A stretch of 64,000 nt of DNA, taken from NCBI RefSeq assembly GCF_030272615.1, contig NC_081409.1, positions 22,960,406 to 23,024,405 of the forward strand, written 5' to 3'. The position numbers and the translations under genes were made by a program. The first letter of the stretch is position 1. Every line of letters starts with the position of its first letter. The stretch comes from Cryptomeria japonica (taxonomy: Eukaryota; Streptophyta; Pinopsida; Cupressales; Cupressaceae). Below, piece after piece: positions 43,975 to 56,874 of this stretch. The notes under the pieces are model-generated. The model searched no databases. It was not told the origin of the DNA and saw nothing but the letters and a program-made list of their open reading frames with translations.

Positions 43975-46791
43975 CCTTTCAGCACCAAGAGAACTTATCT
44001 GTGTTCATTGGCTTCATGAGAGAATCTGCAACATTATCCAAAGTGTCAACTTTTTCAATCAAGACCTATCTACTCTTAACTATCTCCCATACAAAGTGAT
44101 ACTAACATCATCATGTTTATTACAAGCATGATACATAGGATTTTTGGCTAAACATATGGCACTTTGACTGTCACATCCAATCTTCACAGTCTTGCAATCA
44201 AAACCAATACCATTCCCAAGTCTCTATAACCAAATTTCCTATGAAACAACCATATACTTTGCTTCAGTGGTGGATAATGCAACTGTAGATTGTCTTTTAC
44301 TCATCTAACTCACTACTCCTCCAAACAAAGTAAACACATAGCCACTAGTGGACCTTTGACTATCCAAGTCACCTGCCCAATCCACATCAACAAAACCATG
44401 TATGTTCAATGACTTATCCACATCATTAGTTCCATGATAAACCAAATAGTAATCAGAAGTACCTCACAAATTCTTAATACCCTTATAACAAAATTCCAAT
44501 GCTCTTTACCTGGGTTAGACATAAACCTACTTAGAACTCCCACTACTTGGGCTATATCTGGTCTAGTACAAACCATTGCATACATTAAACTACCAATGAC
44601 ACTAGTATAAGGAACATTAGACATATCTTCAATATCATCATCAAAATTCTAGGACACATGTCTAAACTCAACTTAGTACTAACTGAAAATGGAATACTTA
44701 CTGGCTTATAGTCTTGCATTTTAAATCTCCTACAAAATGGTGTCAACATACTTACTCTCACTTAACCAAATATTTATGTGAACTATATCCTTGTTGATTT
44801 CCATCCCAAGAATATATCTAGCAACCCCCAAATCCTTAATATTAAGTGTGTTAGAAAGTTGAGTTTTGAACTCTCTAATCATCGTTGTGTTGTTATCAAT
44901 AAACAACATGTCATCAACATACAAGACAATAATAAGTAACTGATCATCAATAACCTTAATATAAATATAGTGATCCTCTTTGTTACAAGTGTGGTTGTCG
45001 TTGCACCAAAAGATTGACCTGTTAATGTCTGATATAACCACTAGACTTATAGAATCCACAAGAGGTGGTTAAGCAATGTCACAAACTCGAGTAGTATGTT
45101 GCACAACACAAGGAGACCAACGACGCACACCTTGCAACAATCTCCCTAGTGCAAGTGAGGGGTTTGAACCTATGACCAAGCTTTGTTACCACTTCTTACA
45201 AGTGTGGTTGTCGTTACACCAAAAGATCAACTTGTTATTGTCTAATACAATCACTAGACTTATAGAATCCACAAGGGGCGGTTAAGCCATGTCACAAACT
45301 CAAGTGTTGCGATGCACAACACAAGGAGACCGAGGGCGCACACCTTGCAACACTCTTCACTTCTAACATAGCCCAAATTTCATGCAAAGGCATAAAATTT
45401 TTGGCACCACATCCTGGGTGACTATTTCAAACCATACAATGATCATTTTAACCTACAAATCAAGTTTTCTTTTTCTTTCTCAATAAAACCATCAGGCTGT
45501 CGAATACATATTTCTTCTTCAAGATACCCATGCAAGAAATCAATTTTAACAGTCATTTGTTTTGTCTCAAAATCACAAGCAACAACAATATATAATAGGA
45601 ATATAATAGAAGTTAGCTTAGCAACAAGAGAGAATAATTCACCTAAATCAACTCCCTCTCTCTGGGAGTAGCCCTTGGCCACTAGTTTGGCCTTGTACCT
45701 CTCTAACCAACCATCTGCTCCAAATTTCTTCTTAAATACCCACTTGTATCCAATGGGATTTCTTCCTTTGGGAAAACTAAGAAGATCCCAAGTGTCATAT
45801 CTATCCAAATCTGTCATCTCCTCCCGCATGACCTCCATCCAGGACTCACTTTCCTTAGAAGAGAATGCTTCCTTGTAAGATCTAGGTTCATTGTCAGTAC
45901 TTAATAAAGAAAACTTACCATGGAAATATTGTGGGCTATACCTATCAATTGGATTATATTATCTTGTGGACCTTCTCAAAGGTGGAGTAAGAGGTTCTTC
46001 CTCATGTTATTCTTCATTATTTTCAACTTCTTCTATTACAACAAAATCTTTAGAACTTTCACTTGAACTCTCGTCTTCTTCTTCGCCATATTCTTGTCCA
46101 TCTCTTTGTTCTTCCACATGTGCATATTCTTGCTTAGTTTCAAAATGCATTGTCTTTGACTTTTCCTTTGGTTGTTCTTCACCCGAGTCAACTCTAAATT
46201 CCCTGAAAAATCATATCTCTAGAAAAGATCATTTTATGGGTTAGAGAATTTCAAAGCTTATAACATTTTATAGTCTCGCCATATCCTACAAAGATGCATT
46301 TATGAGATTTTGGGTCCAATTTATCTTGCTTCTCTTGAGGCACATGAACAAAATCCTCACAACCAAAGACCCTTAAATATGAAATTGAATACTTTTTTCC
46401 CAACCACATCTCACAAAGTGTTTTATCAACAAGAGATTTACAAGGAGATCTATTAATTAAATAACAAGTAGTACCAACAACTTCTGACAAAAAACATTTA
46501 TCTAGCTTAGTACTACTTAACATGCTCCTAAATCTTTCCATAAATGTACGATTCATTCTTTCTACTACCCCTTTTTTTGGGGGAGTGTAAGGTGTAATTT
46601 TTTACCTAACAATTCTTGCATGCTTGCAAAACTCATCAAATTCCTTAGAGAAATACTCACCCTCATTGTCAAATCTCAATACTTTTATCTTATAATCTAA
46701 TTTATTTTCAACCAATGCCTGAAATTCCTTAAACTTAGTGAAAACTTTAGATTTTTAATGCATAAAATAAATCCAAGTATATCTTGAGCCA
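43975..46791 (-). pseudogene. Copia-C: Ty1/copia pol relic
   Basis: The minus strand reads, from right to left: integrase core end (FDNEGEYFSKEFDEFCKHAR near 46650; MNRTFMERFRSML and GCEDFVHVPQEKQDKLDPKS at 46251-46556); RT N-terminus (WDLLSFPKGRNPIGYKWVFK and RYKAKLVAKGYSQ at 45443-45838); RT catalytic block IIVLYVDDMLF (about 44895-44930); VPYTSVIGSLMYAMVCTRPD at 44406-44610; and RNase H traces (SAICLAKNPMYH) down to about 43975. There are frameshifts and stops. TRIM-2 splits the RT and Gypsy-2 cuts the integrase at 46791. Once TRIM-2 plus one target copy is removed, the two RT parts are in the same frame. Confidence 0.85.
44976..45357 (-). mobile_element. TRIM-2: 372-bp miniature LTR retrotransposon
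   Basis: LTRs at 44981-45139 and 45194-45352 share TACAAGTGTGGTTGTCGTT to CACCTTGCAACA. The whole is flanked by the duplication CTCTT (44976-44980 and 45353-45357). The 54-bp interior carries, on the minus strand, TGGTAACAAAGC just after the LTR (a primer binding site close to TGGTATCAGAGC) and CACTAGGGAGAT just before the other LTR (polypurine tract). No coding capacity. Inserted in the Copia-C reverse transcriptase. Confidence 0.85.
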
Positions 46792-48387
46792 TGATAGGGA
46801 GATTCTCTCAAGGAGTTGCAATTTGGTTTAATAGACTAGGAGAAGGTGTTATTGTGGGCTCCCCTTTTTTTTTTAATGTCCTACTCTCCTTGTGAATCAA
46901 TTCCAACACCTTAACTCCTTTGGATAACTCTCTACCAACATGTTTTCTCCAGTTGCTCAAATCCAAGGCTTGAACTCATTCGAATAAGTTCAACCACCAA
47001 CATGCCTAAATCATTACACTTCACCTGCAGGGGACTGAGAGGGGTTTGATATGGTTTGAAAACTCCCACCATGTTGTTTTGGTGTTTTCTCCCTTTCATT
47101 TCCCTGTCGTTTTCATAGTTCCCTATTTTTGAGGCCTTGTAGCCCTATGAGCCCCTTTTAGCCCTCCTTTCATGGTTTTTGCTCTTTTGCTCTAAAACCT
47201 TCCAAAGGACCCCCCAGAAGCTTTGGTGTTAAGGATACCCATTTGGACACTCTTCAATATTTTGGAGATGAGGTGGTTTGATATGTCTGTATAGGTATGG
47301 CCCCCAAAATGGTTCTTTTGAAGGGTTTTAGGCTTGCGTGCTTTCACCAATGGGGTTTGCTGATCTCGACACCCTGTCAAACCTCTATACTCACACCGAG
47401 GCTCTGCATAACATCCAACTTCTATTCCAATCACTTGGAACTATTATATTTGATCTCCTCTACAAGAAATGATGAAAAGAGCAGTCATGATCCTAGTTGA
47501 GCTATGGCAGAGCTCGCCTAGGGCATGCTTTTAAAATGTCCAAATGCAACTTCCAAGTCATGAAACTTTGTATATACACTATACACAGAATCCATTACTT
47601 TAATCCCAAGGGCCATAGAGAAATCACAATGGGAATTCAAGTTGGAGCCATTTCTAGGGCCTTAACCCCTTTACTCAGACCGAGAGCAGTGAAAACAAGA
47701 AATAATTTTAATACACCAGTTAAACCCACACAATGAAAGGACACAAGTACTTTTTAAGAACCACAACAATATAGGCTAAGCATCCATTAAAGAAAAGTAC
47801 AGAAATCAATTCATTTAGTATGGACTACAATAAGCAATTTGACAATTTTAGAGAAAAATCTGGAAATTGCCTCAAGTTGCTATTCAAAATTCAATCTTTG
47901 GAGCTTCCAAATCCTTTACAATATTTTGAGTGGCCTTATATATTCCTACTCAATCAAAACTAGCCACCAATCAGACCTCTAACTACCATTTGAGCATTTT
48001 GTCAAAATTGCTCACATTCTTGCAAAATGTTGTCAAGCCACCATGACTTTTCCACTACAATGCATTTTGACAAATATTGCAAATATTGTAAATATTCACA
48101 CTCTTGACCCCCTAGGATGATTTCCTAACATCAAATTATACAAAATCCTTATGAGGCCTTACAAGAAGTTTTTCAAAATTTTGTTGTGTGATGCCATTTA
48201 AGGCTTACAATGGCACATAGGCGAAAACTGAGTAAATAAGATAATTTTAAGAACAAGAAAACTACAAAACAACTCAAAACCCACTCTTGGACTCTCCAAT
48301 AGTCCTTTATTCAACCATTGACCCAATTAGGATCAATCACACCAAAAATTGGAAGTTCACTAAGAAACCTTAGGTGCTCCTACACCA
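46792..48387 (-). repeat. Gypsy-2 3' LTR
   Basis: 1596 bp. On the minus strand it starts TGGTGTAGGAGCACCTAAGG, after the polypurine tract CATTGGGGGAGTA (48388-48400), and ends CTCCCTATCA. Its TGGTG...GAGCACCTAAGG start is shared with Gypsy-1. A T-run lies at 46863-46874. Confidence 0.88.
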
Positions 48388-48429
48388 TACTCCCCCAATG
48401 AGAAAGAAGTCAAGCGACTCCTTTAGGAA

Positions 48430-48790
48430 ACAAAGAGAGGTCAATTCCAACCATTGAAAAGTTTGCTTCAAGTACCCAAGTGGCCTCAGATTCTGGAAGA
48501 TGTTGTCATTTAACCAAATACTCCATCTAGGCGATTTGTCTAGTCTTTTTGAGAATCCTTGAATCCAACACCTTCTCGGCTTGTAGCATGGTTGGAGGTG
48601 GAAAAGGTAGGTCTGAAAGTGACCGAGAGACATTTGAAACTCTATTGTACTCCTCTGGAATTGTGCCTTTGTATTGTACCAAGTCTGCAACATTTAAAAT
48701 AGGAGACAAAGCTATGTCCCCGGGTAGATCAATCTTGTAAGCATTTTGTCCATACTTAGCCAAGACCTTACAAGGTCCAATCCTTCTCAT
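48430..48790 (-). pseudogene. Gypsy-2 integrase C-terminus and chromodomain
   Basis: Minus strand: RRIGPCKVLAKYGQNAYKID, then LPFPPPTMLQAEKVLDSRIL. After a TAG come MEYLVK, a TGA where Trp is expected, then HLPESEATWVLEANF. The order (E-x-VLDSRI ... YLVKW ... ATW) is a chromodomain, which in plant chromoviruses guides insertion by binding histone marks. Two stops interrupt it, and the reading frame runs to just before the polypurine tract. Confidence 0.8.
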
Positions 48791-49995
48791 TTGAATTTTT
48801 TTGGGTACACCTTTTTAATCCTTGCATTGTTCAAGTGGACCATGACTAAGTCACCAATAGAAAATTGCACATTCTTCCTCTTTTCATCCACTTTGTCCTT
48901 TATTCTTTGAGAGTTTTCTTGTAAAGCTTGCCTAACTTGCTCATGAACATCCTTCATGGACTGAGCCATATCAATATCATGTCCACTCCTTTTCTCCATA
49001 CTTCCAAGGTCTCTAAGCTCCAACACACCTCTTGGATGAATCTCATAAACTACTTCAAAAGGACTCTTGTCAGTTGATCTATTTACACTGTCATTATAAG
49101 CATACTCATCTTGATGGATGATCTGATCCCAAGCTTGCCCATACTCCTTTGTCAAACATCTAAGAAGGTTCCCAAGTGTCCTATTTACCACCTCTATTTG
49201 GCCATCCATTTTGGGATGGTATGCTAAGCTAAAAGACAAGTTAGTACCCAATCAATGCCATAAAGTTTTCCCAAAATGACCAATGAACTTGGTATCTCTA
49301 TCTGACACTATGTTGATTGGAAAACCATAAATCCTTATGACCTCTTTGAAAAAAAAATGAGCAATATGGCTAGCATCATGAGTCACCTTACATGGAATAA
49401 AATGGGCCATTTTCCTGAATCTATCTACTACAACATAGATGTTATCAAATCTAGTTTTGGTCTTGGGTAAACCAAAAATTAAATCCATACTTACACACTC
49501 CCATGGCCGGTTTGGGATAGGTAATGGCTGATAGAGTCTCGCATTGCAAGAAGTTCCCTTTGCCTTTTGACAAACAACACATTGTTCAACATACTTTCTG
49601 ATATCCCTTTGCATCTTTGGCCAATAAAAGAATCTTTGAATAAGTTCCAAGGTTTTATTCAACCCAAAATGACCACTCAAGCATCCATTGTGCTTCTCTT
49701 GTATCAATTTCTCTCTCATGGACCCTCTTGGCATACAAAGTTGTCCTCCTTTAAACAAAAGACCATCTTGCAAAGTAAAATCTGCATATTCACTATGAAA
49801 ATGATTCCTAAACTCTTGGCAAACCTTGTAGATGTCAGCAAAATCTTCATCATCTTGATATAGCCCTTTGAAACTATCAACCCCAATGCTCTTGAGTAGC
49901 ACTTCTTGAACTGTTAGTAATCTTCTACTTAATGCATCAGCAACCTTATTGCATTGACCTTTCTTATGCTTAATGGTAAAGGTATAAGATTGCAA
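48787..49995 (-). pseudogene. Gypsy-2 integrase
   Basis: The zinc-binding part contains GHFGLNKTLELIQRFFYWPK and QCVVCQKAKG (about 49580-49690). The core has VSMDLIFGLPKTKTRFDNIY (first Asp), INIVSDRDTKFIGHF (second Asp) and SLAYHPKMDGQIEVVNRTL (the Glu block, about 49190-49240). A frameshift near 48790 leads into the C-terminal/chromodomain part. N-terminal to it, TIKHKKGQCNKVADALSRR is the end of RNase H. Confidence 0.87.
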
Positions 49996-51200
49996 TTACT
50001 CTACCCATTTGATATGCCTATGATTCAACTTTTTTGGGGAGTTGAGGAAACTAAGAGCTTGATTATCAGTATAAACCACAAATTCTTTAGGTAATAAGTA
50101 ATTCCTCCATTTTCTAAGTGTTTGAACAAGTGTATATAATTCCAAATCATAGGAAGAATACCTTTTCTTGTCTTCATTGAGCTTTTCACTGAAGAATGCA
50201 ACTGGTCTATTGTCTTGGCTTAGGACTGCTCCAACTGCTATGTTGCTTGCATCACATTCAATGGTGAAGAGTTTGTAAAATCTTGGGAGAACAAGGATAG
50301 GTTAAGTAGCCACCTTTGTCTTCAAGAGTTAAAACCCTTTATGTGCCTCTTTTGTCCATTGAAACTTAGTCTTTACACCTCCTTTGATTGTATCAAGCAT
50401 AGGTGTACATATCTCACTAAACCCTCTGATGAACTTCCTGTAAAACTGAGCCAAACCATGAAAACTCCTCACTTCACTTGTTATTTTAGGTGTAGGCCAA
50501 CTGATTATTGCTTCCACTTTTTGAGGTATCCATCTTCAAATCACCACTTGAGATTACAAACCCAAGATATACCAACTCCTGTTTCATGAACTCACATTTC
50601 TCCAAATTGATAGTTAGTTGTTCATCACATAATTTCTTCAATACAATATCCATATGCTTAAGATGTTCTTCTTTAAATTTACTAAAAATCAAGATGTGAT
50701 CTAGATAAAAAACAACAAATTTACTGATGTAATCTTTGAGCACTTCATTCATGAGCCTCATGAATGTTTTAGGGGCATTTGTGAGTCCAAATGGCATGAC
50801 AAGCCATTCATAAAGACCTTCTGTGGTTTTGAATGTTGTCTTTCACTCATCTCCCTCCTTGATTTTGATTTGGTGGTAGCCATTCTTGAGGTCTATCTTG
50901 GTGAAATACTTAGCACCCCCTAAAAAATCCATCAAATCTTCAATTCTTGGAATAGGAAATCTATATCTAATTGTAATTTTGTTGATGGCTCTTGAATCAG
51001 TACAAATTCTCCAAGTACCTCCCTTCTTAGGTGCCAAAATGGTGGGAATTGCACATGGGATGATGCTTTTTCTTATCAAACCATTATCCAAAAGTTCTCG
51101 GATTTGCTTAGCCACTTATTTGTTCTGCTCCGGTGTCATTTTGTAGGCTGCTTTATTAGGTAATGAGGCTCTGGGTATAAAGTCAATCTGATGGCTTATG
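49996..51200 (-). pseudogene. Gypsy-2 reverse transcriptase and RNase H
   Basis: RT blocks: [51 protein letters not shown] (50843-51115) and [20 protein letters not shown] (50740-50797). The catalytic box reads [14 protein letters not shown], so the second Asp of YxDD is His. After a frameshift, [20 protein letters not shown] and FYRKFI continue (50329-50517). RNase H is only partly readable at 50000-50330. The changed catalytic Asp alone would disable the enzyme. Confidence 0.87.
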
Positions 51201-51202
51201 GC

Positions 51203-52021
51203 TCATTGAGGAGGCAAGGTAGCAGATGTTCCATCACTTATAATCTCCTTAAACTGATTGAGTGTTTTTTGCACTTCGTCAGGAATACAAACTTTCTTGT
51301 CCTTCTTTTCCTCTTTTGGTTTCACAACAAGTGCAAACCCCACTCCTCCTTCTTTGAGAGTGTTTATGAACTCCTTCTCACCAACTAGTAACACATTTGA
51401 ACCTTTAGATCTGCTCTCTTCTTCATCTCCTATGGAGTGAATTTTGTAAGTAACTCCATCCTTTTGAAAGGTGTAGGAATTCTTTTCTCCATGGTGTATT
51501 GCTTTTCTATCAAATTGCCAAGGCCTACCTGGGAGTAGGTGGCATGCATCCATTGGCAAGATATCACACAAAATATTGTCTTTGTAAACTCCTATGGTGA
51601 ACTCAACCCAATTTTTCTCATTCACCAAAACATGTTGCCCCTTGTTGAGCCAAGTAACCCTATAAGGATCACTATGTGGGATTATTTATAGTTTGAGTTT
51701 GCTTACTGCTTCTTCTGACACTATATTATCAGTGGATCCTAAATCCACCACCACTCTACACACCCTACCCATGATCTTGTACTTTATCCCAAACAAGGAT
51801 CTTCTTTGACTAGGTTCCTCCTTTACTGGCTCTTTGATCAAAACTCTTCTTATCATGAGGTTCTCTCCAACCTCAAAATCTAAGCTCACCTCTGGTGACT
51901 TCACATTTGTTGAATCCTCTTGAACATTACTCACTCTCCATTCACCTCCTTGGGATGAAGAAGACTTCTTAGAGCATCTATAAGTAAGGTGCCCAAGCTG
52001 ATGAAAGTTGTAGCACTTCAT
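51203..52021 (-). pseudogene. Gypsy-2 zinc knuckle and protease
   Basis: The knuckle at about 51977-52018 reads CYNFHQLGHLTYRC; the second Cys is Phe. The protease active site reads VVVDLGSTDNIVSEEAV (about 51690-51740), with Leu where Ser or Thr is expected in D-S/T-G. Further on, ILCDILPMDACHLLPGRPWQ (about 51500-51570) is the conserved C-terminal protease block. All are in the same frame, with stops between. Confidence 0.85.
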
Positions 52022-52324
52022 TATGGAGAAATAGGACCCCCTTCCTGGTCCACTAGACCTTCCTCTACTAAAGTTTCTAGATCCCCTTCCTCTATAGTTG
52101 CTCTTGCTATTGGAATCCCCACTTTTATCTACTAAATTGGATTCCCCTTGGGATATTTGGTCTACACCTCTGCCACCAAAGCTACCTCTATGTCCTTAGC
52201 CATCTCTTCCCCTACCTCTGCCTCTATTACTTTGCTCTTATTTCTTTTTACTCTTCTCTTCCACTTTGAGTGCCAATTGATAGCAGTTGTGGATAGTACT
52301 AGGACACAACAAGCTTAAATCTTC

Positions 52325-53017
52325 TTAGATATTGCACCAAAAACCATTCAAGTACTTGGAAACCTTGATGCTTTTATCTTCTACCACCTTGGATCTCAAA
52401 CACAGCTTCTGAAATTCTTCAGTGTAGTTGCTCACATCTAGTTCTCTTTGTCTCAAATTTTGTCTCCTTTTGTGTAGTTGGATCTCATAGTCTTCAAGGA
52501 TATAGGCTTCTCTCACCTTGGCTAACATTCCTTTCCAAGTGGCAATTGGGTTCTTACCCTCCTTTTCTCTCTCCTCTTGGATGAACTTCCACCAAGTCAA
52601 GGTTGCTCCTCTCAATCTAGATTTGGCTACCTTCACCTTTTGGGTTTCACTAACTCCATCACACTCAAAGTGATTCTCTAACCCTTCAATCCACTCCATA
52701 ACCACTTTTGGTTCCATTTTTCCACTAAAAAGTGGCACTCGTTCTAGGGACTTACCCCCTAAGGCTTTGATGGCTCTAAGGAAAGGTTATTCTGGAAAAA
52801 CAAGATCTAGTTCAGGTGTACCATCCTCTTCTACCTCTTCTTTACCATGTTCTTCATTGACTTTGATAGTCACCTTCTCGGTGTTGTATTCTACTTCACC
52901 TAGTTTATTCTCCAATCGTTCCAACTTTTCCCTGAGGATTCTTTTCTCTTCCTCTTGTTCTTCTACCCTTTTGGATAACTCTGCATTAGTCACCATTCTG
53001 AAACTATTTTCACCCAC
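52325..53017 (-). pseudogene. Gypsy-2 gag
   Basis: Starts at ATG 53017 (MGENSFRMVTNAELSKRVEE), 44 bp from the primer binding site. The first 76 residues form a strong Glu/Lys/Leu coiled coil. After an in-frame stop at 52787, the gag core follows in the same frame: VPLFSGKMEPKVVMEWIEGL, LRGATLTWWKFIQEE and YTEEFQKLCLR. It ends with a stop at 52325. Gag packages element RNA. Confidence 0.85.
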
Positions 53018-53060
53018 AGATCAATCTCTAACATAAACTGCTTCCTTCCCAAGTCTTATT

Positions 53061-53074
53061 GGGCTCTAATACCA
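53061..53074 (-). promoter_or_regulatory. Gypsy-2 primer binding site
   Basis: Minus-strand TGGTATTAGAGCCC, 3 bp after the LTR end; one base from the tRNA-iMet-type TGGTATCAGAGCC. Confidence 0.85.
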
Positions 53075-53077
53075 CTT

Positions 53078-53905
53078 TGATAGTTCTCTCAAGGAGTTTC
53101 AATTTGGTTTAATAGACTAGGAGAAGGTGTTATTGTGGTCTCCCTTATTTGTTTTTATGCCCTACTCTACTTGTGAATCAATTCCAACACCTTAACTCCT
53201 TTGTAGAACTCTCTACCAACATGTTTTCTCCAGTTGCTCAAATCCAAGGCTAGAACTAACTCGAATAAGTTCAACCACCAACATGCTTAAATCATTACAC
53301 TTCACCTGTAGGGGACTAAGAGGGGTTTGAGATGTTTTGACAACTCCCACCATGTGGTTTTGGTGTTTGCTCCCTTTCACTTCCCTATCATTTTTATAGT
53401 TTCATATTTTCGAGGCCTTGTAGGCCTATGAGCCCCTTTTAGCCCTCCTTTCATGATTTTTGCTCTTTTGCTCTAAAACCTTCCAAAGGACCCCCCAGAA
53501 GCTTTGGTGATAAGGATACCTATTTGGACACTCTTGAAGATTTGGAGATGAAGTGGTATGATATGTCCGTACAAGTACAACCCCCAAAATGGCTCTATTG
53601 AAGGGTTTTAGGCTTGTGTGCTTTCACAAATGAGGTTTGTTGATCTCCACACCCTGTTAAACCTCCATACTCACACTGAGGATTTGCATAACATCCAAAT
53701 TCTATGCCAATCACTTGGAACTATTAGATTTGATCTCCCCTGCAAGAAATGATGAAAAGAGCAGTCATGATCCTGGCTGAGCTATGGCAGAGCTCGCCTA
53801 GGGCATGCTTTTAAAATGTCCAAATGCAACTTCTAGGTCATAAAACTTTGAATATACACTATACACTAACTCCATTACCCGAATCCCAAGGGGCATAGAT
53901 AAAAC
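53078..53905 (-). repeat. Gypsy-2 5' LTR, inner part
   Basis: Collinear with 46797-47625. It is cut by Copia-D at the target site AAAAC (53901-53905) and continues at 62192. Confidence 0.88.
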
Positions 53906-56651
53906 TGTTAGGATAACCGGTGAACAACTAAGAGGGGGGGTGAATCAGTTGTTAATAGATTATATCATTTAATCCACTTAATAACCTTTAACCAGATTAA
54001 GTACCGGTAAAGTAGAAATAGGTACCGGTAAGAAATAAAATTTAACAATGAAATAGATAATCAACACAATGCAACCATATCACATAACACCATGATTTGT
54101 ACGTGGAAAACCCGGAAAGGGAAAAACCAAGGTGGGAAGCCTACCCACAGCCAGAAGATACTTCTACAGAAAGTATGTGATACAATGAGGGGCCTGCACA
54201 TGCAGGAAGGCACACTACCTAGAGCGTACTGCTCATTACAAAAGAGTCTCATTGATTATAGAGAGGTTATAACTACCTCAAGATAAATGGACAACAATTC
54301 AGAATAATGAACTGCCAGAGATAGCATCTACCATGCCTTATTACAGTCCCGATTAAGCTCAATACCAGAGGCCTTTGACCTCTTCCTTGATCCCAATTTG
54401 ATCACCTATGATCGACCAAATCTCCTTCGCATATGATATTACATTCCAAGATCATGACACATAATCCTCATTCCATACCCACGATCTGCAATGAGATCTT
54501 ACATCATTTTATACCAACCCTAAGGCCTAAACCAATTAAGTCGACCACCTAAAAGAATTACAATAAGATCTGGTGCAGGGGCACCCCTTCAACATGATCA
54601 TTCAGGCTCAGAGGAGGAAGAATAAGACCTTAAACATGTCTTAGGATGTTTTCCTTGTGTTTCAATCATACATTTTGTGTTTGTAATAAAGGACCCCATC
54701 TTGTGAGCCAAACTCCTATTTTGGCATCTTGATAAGCCAATCAGGACTTTTGGACAAAAAGGGACTAAGTATGCTTAGGATAGGTTTGTCCTAGTGGTTT
54801 TAGTTTTTTATGTGCTTCTAGGGTGTTTAGAGGTGCTAGTCTTGACCCAAGTCATTCGAGTGCAAGAAATGACATTTTTGACAAATTTGTCAAAAGTTGT
54901 CATGAGCAACTTTTTCTGCAATTTTTGATTTTTTGTTGGTTTAACTCCTCCAATAGCTCTAACCTCTTATTTTCGGTTGAGAGAAGCTGTAGAGGAGTAT
55001 AAACACCTTGAGGACATAATTCCCAAAGAGAGGCTATACAGAGAAAGATTTTATGATTGCAAGCAATAAGAAATTCTGAGTTTTTCCTGCAACTGTGAGG
55101 TTTTGGCACAGGGTATGGAGTTGTACGAATTAGGACCAATCCCCAATGTTGTGATTTTGTGAGTTACCAATTATTTGGTCTTGATCATTTGTTTTGCTCC
55201 AGATATCCAAGTTTTGTTGTAGGTACCCGGAAAACCAGGGTTTTGCCTTCTCGTGGCCATAACTCGCAACCTATTCATCTAAAAATCATGGTAGTGGGTG
55301 GGATGCAAGTGTGGCCTATTTATTCTATGATTACAAAGGAATTTTTCAGGAGGAGCAAGGGATATGTGTGTTTGATCAAGCCATAGGTAGACATCTCCAT
55401 GTGGCTACCTAGCCCTTAGACTGCAATAATTACCCTAGAAGACAATTGGTGATGATTCCAAGAGTGTAACCCTAGAATCTATAATATTTTATGGTTCCCC
55501 ACATGCCCATGGGGTTTTGGTTGTAAGGTATGTCCATTTTTATATAGTTACTTCACAATTGGTGGCCTAATTAGCCCTTTAGGACATTTGGTCATCACCG
55601 GGTTTAGACCTTTCCTTGTCAAATATTGACTTCTCCTTTTGGGGGATTGGGTAAGACCATAAAGGGTATCTGAATCGGTGATTTTTTTGCTAGGGTTTTT
55701 GGAAAAGTTTGGACTTAATGTCCCATTACCCGTCTCCAAGGGCTACAAGCAAATAGGCCTAATTGTGAAGGTGTCATAGGGAATTGGGTTGAATCCTTGA
55801 AACCAGTGTTTGGTCTGGTACATGTGAGTGTTGTATGATCCAAAATAGGGATTGTGAAGGTTAGGAACCTTAGGAGGCTTCATGATACATAATGGAGCAA
55901 GTTACCCAATTTGAGTAGTATGAACCTTGGAGTGAAATGAGAAGCTAGAACTAAGAGTGTAGAACCTTGCTTTATAGGATCCTCTTGGTGTGTTGAGGGG
56001 TCAGTGTCATACATCCTGAAGTATTTGACAAGATACAAGAAGGGCTATGCATCAAGATGATTACATAAATCCATATTATAATGATATGTCATGTCAGCTT
56101 AAGACCAAAACAATAATAACCAATTCATAGAACATCTTGAAACATCCCGGTAACGTGTAGAGTACATGTTAACATGATACCGATCCATAACCTAGATAGG
56201 TACCAGACCTATTCTGGGTCCACCATGCCAAAGCAATGCCTTCAAGCAGTTGAAGCACGATCAGAGAACATCTTCAGCATCCTGAAATCCATGTAGAAGC
56301 CGCACCAACACCACTTATGCATCCTGTCAAGATTCCTCAATGAAATCTCTATCAGTTAAACCTTAAACCAATATCGGTATAGGTTTACAAGAGTGTATGA
56401 TACATATGATTACCAAGTCAATACCACCTGACCAAAACATGCTCCAAGAACATGGAACACATAAAATCAAACATACTCCATTGATCCAATCATGTCGAAA
56501 GTGTCCAACAAGTAGTCTCTTTTGTCGGTAACACTAGATCTTCTACCGGTAACCAAAACTTGTATGTCGGCAACCAACCATAACAGCTAGTGTTGACATC
56601 AATGATAAAACATCAATGCAACACATAATCAATTCATCCATAATTCCAACA
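53906..56651 (-). repeat. Copia-D 3' LTR, interrupted
   Basis: Starts TGTTAGGATAACC and ends ATTCCAACA. It aligns with the 5' copy once the solo LTR 54571-56054 and one 5-bp target copy are removed, leaving about 1257 bp against 1259 bp. The polypurine tract (reverse of ATCTCCCCC, 56652-56660) adjoins it. Confidence 0.9.
54571..56054 (+). mobile_element. Solo LTR inside Copia-D 3' LTR
   Basis: 1484 bp, starting TGGTGCAGGGGCACC and ending GCTATGCATCA, flanked by AGATC (54566-54570) and AGATG (56055-56059). The empty site AATAAGATCATTAC is preserved in the other Copia-D LTR near 61590, which confirms the insertion. The TGGTGCAGG-x-GCACC start matches the Gypsy-1/Gypsy-2 type of LTR. A few open frames are present but none is supported. 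Confidence 0.88.
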
Positions 56652-56874
56652 ATCTCCCCCTTTGGTATTGATGGCAACACTAGATGTGAAAAACATCTGA
56701 GTACCAAAAAATGCCAAACAAGTCTCCCCCTGTGGAAGACGACCATCAATCTCCTGAATATCAATAAGTCTATGTCGGAGGGACATAAACCTCTAATTTG
56801 TCTCTCAAATACTCAAATGATTCCTTAGACAGAGGTTTAGTGAATATATCTGCAATCTGATCTTTAGTGTTCAC
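56652..56874 (-). other. Copia-D region between pol and 3' LTR
   Basis: About 220 bp covering the last part of RNase H, readable as DIFTKPL-like text near 56830-56870, and the polypurine tract. No other feature is seen. Confidence 0.6.

Noticed and set aside
45003-45360. Simple tandem duplication in Copia-C
   Set aside because: The two copies are separated by a primer-site/polypurine interior and flanked by a 5-bp target duplication, so it is a miniature LTR element.
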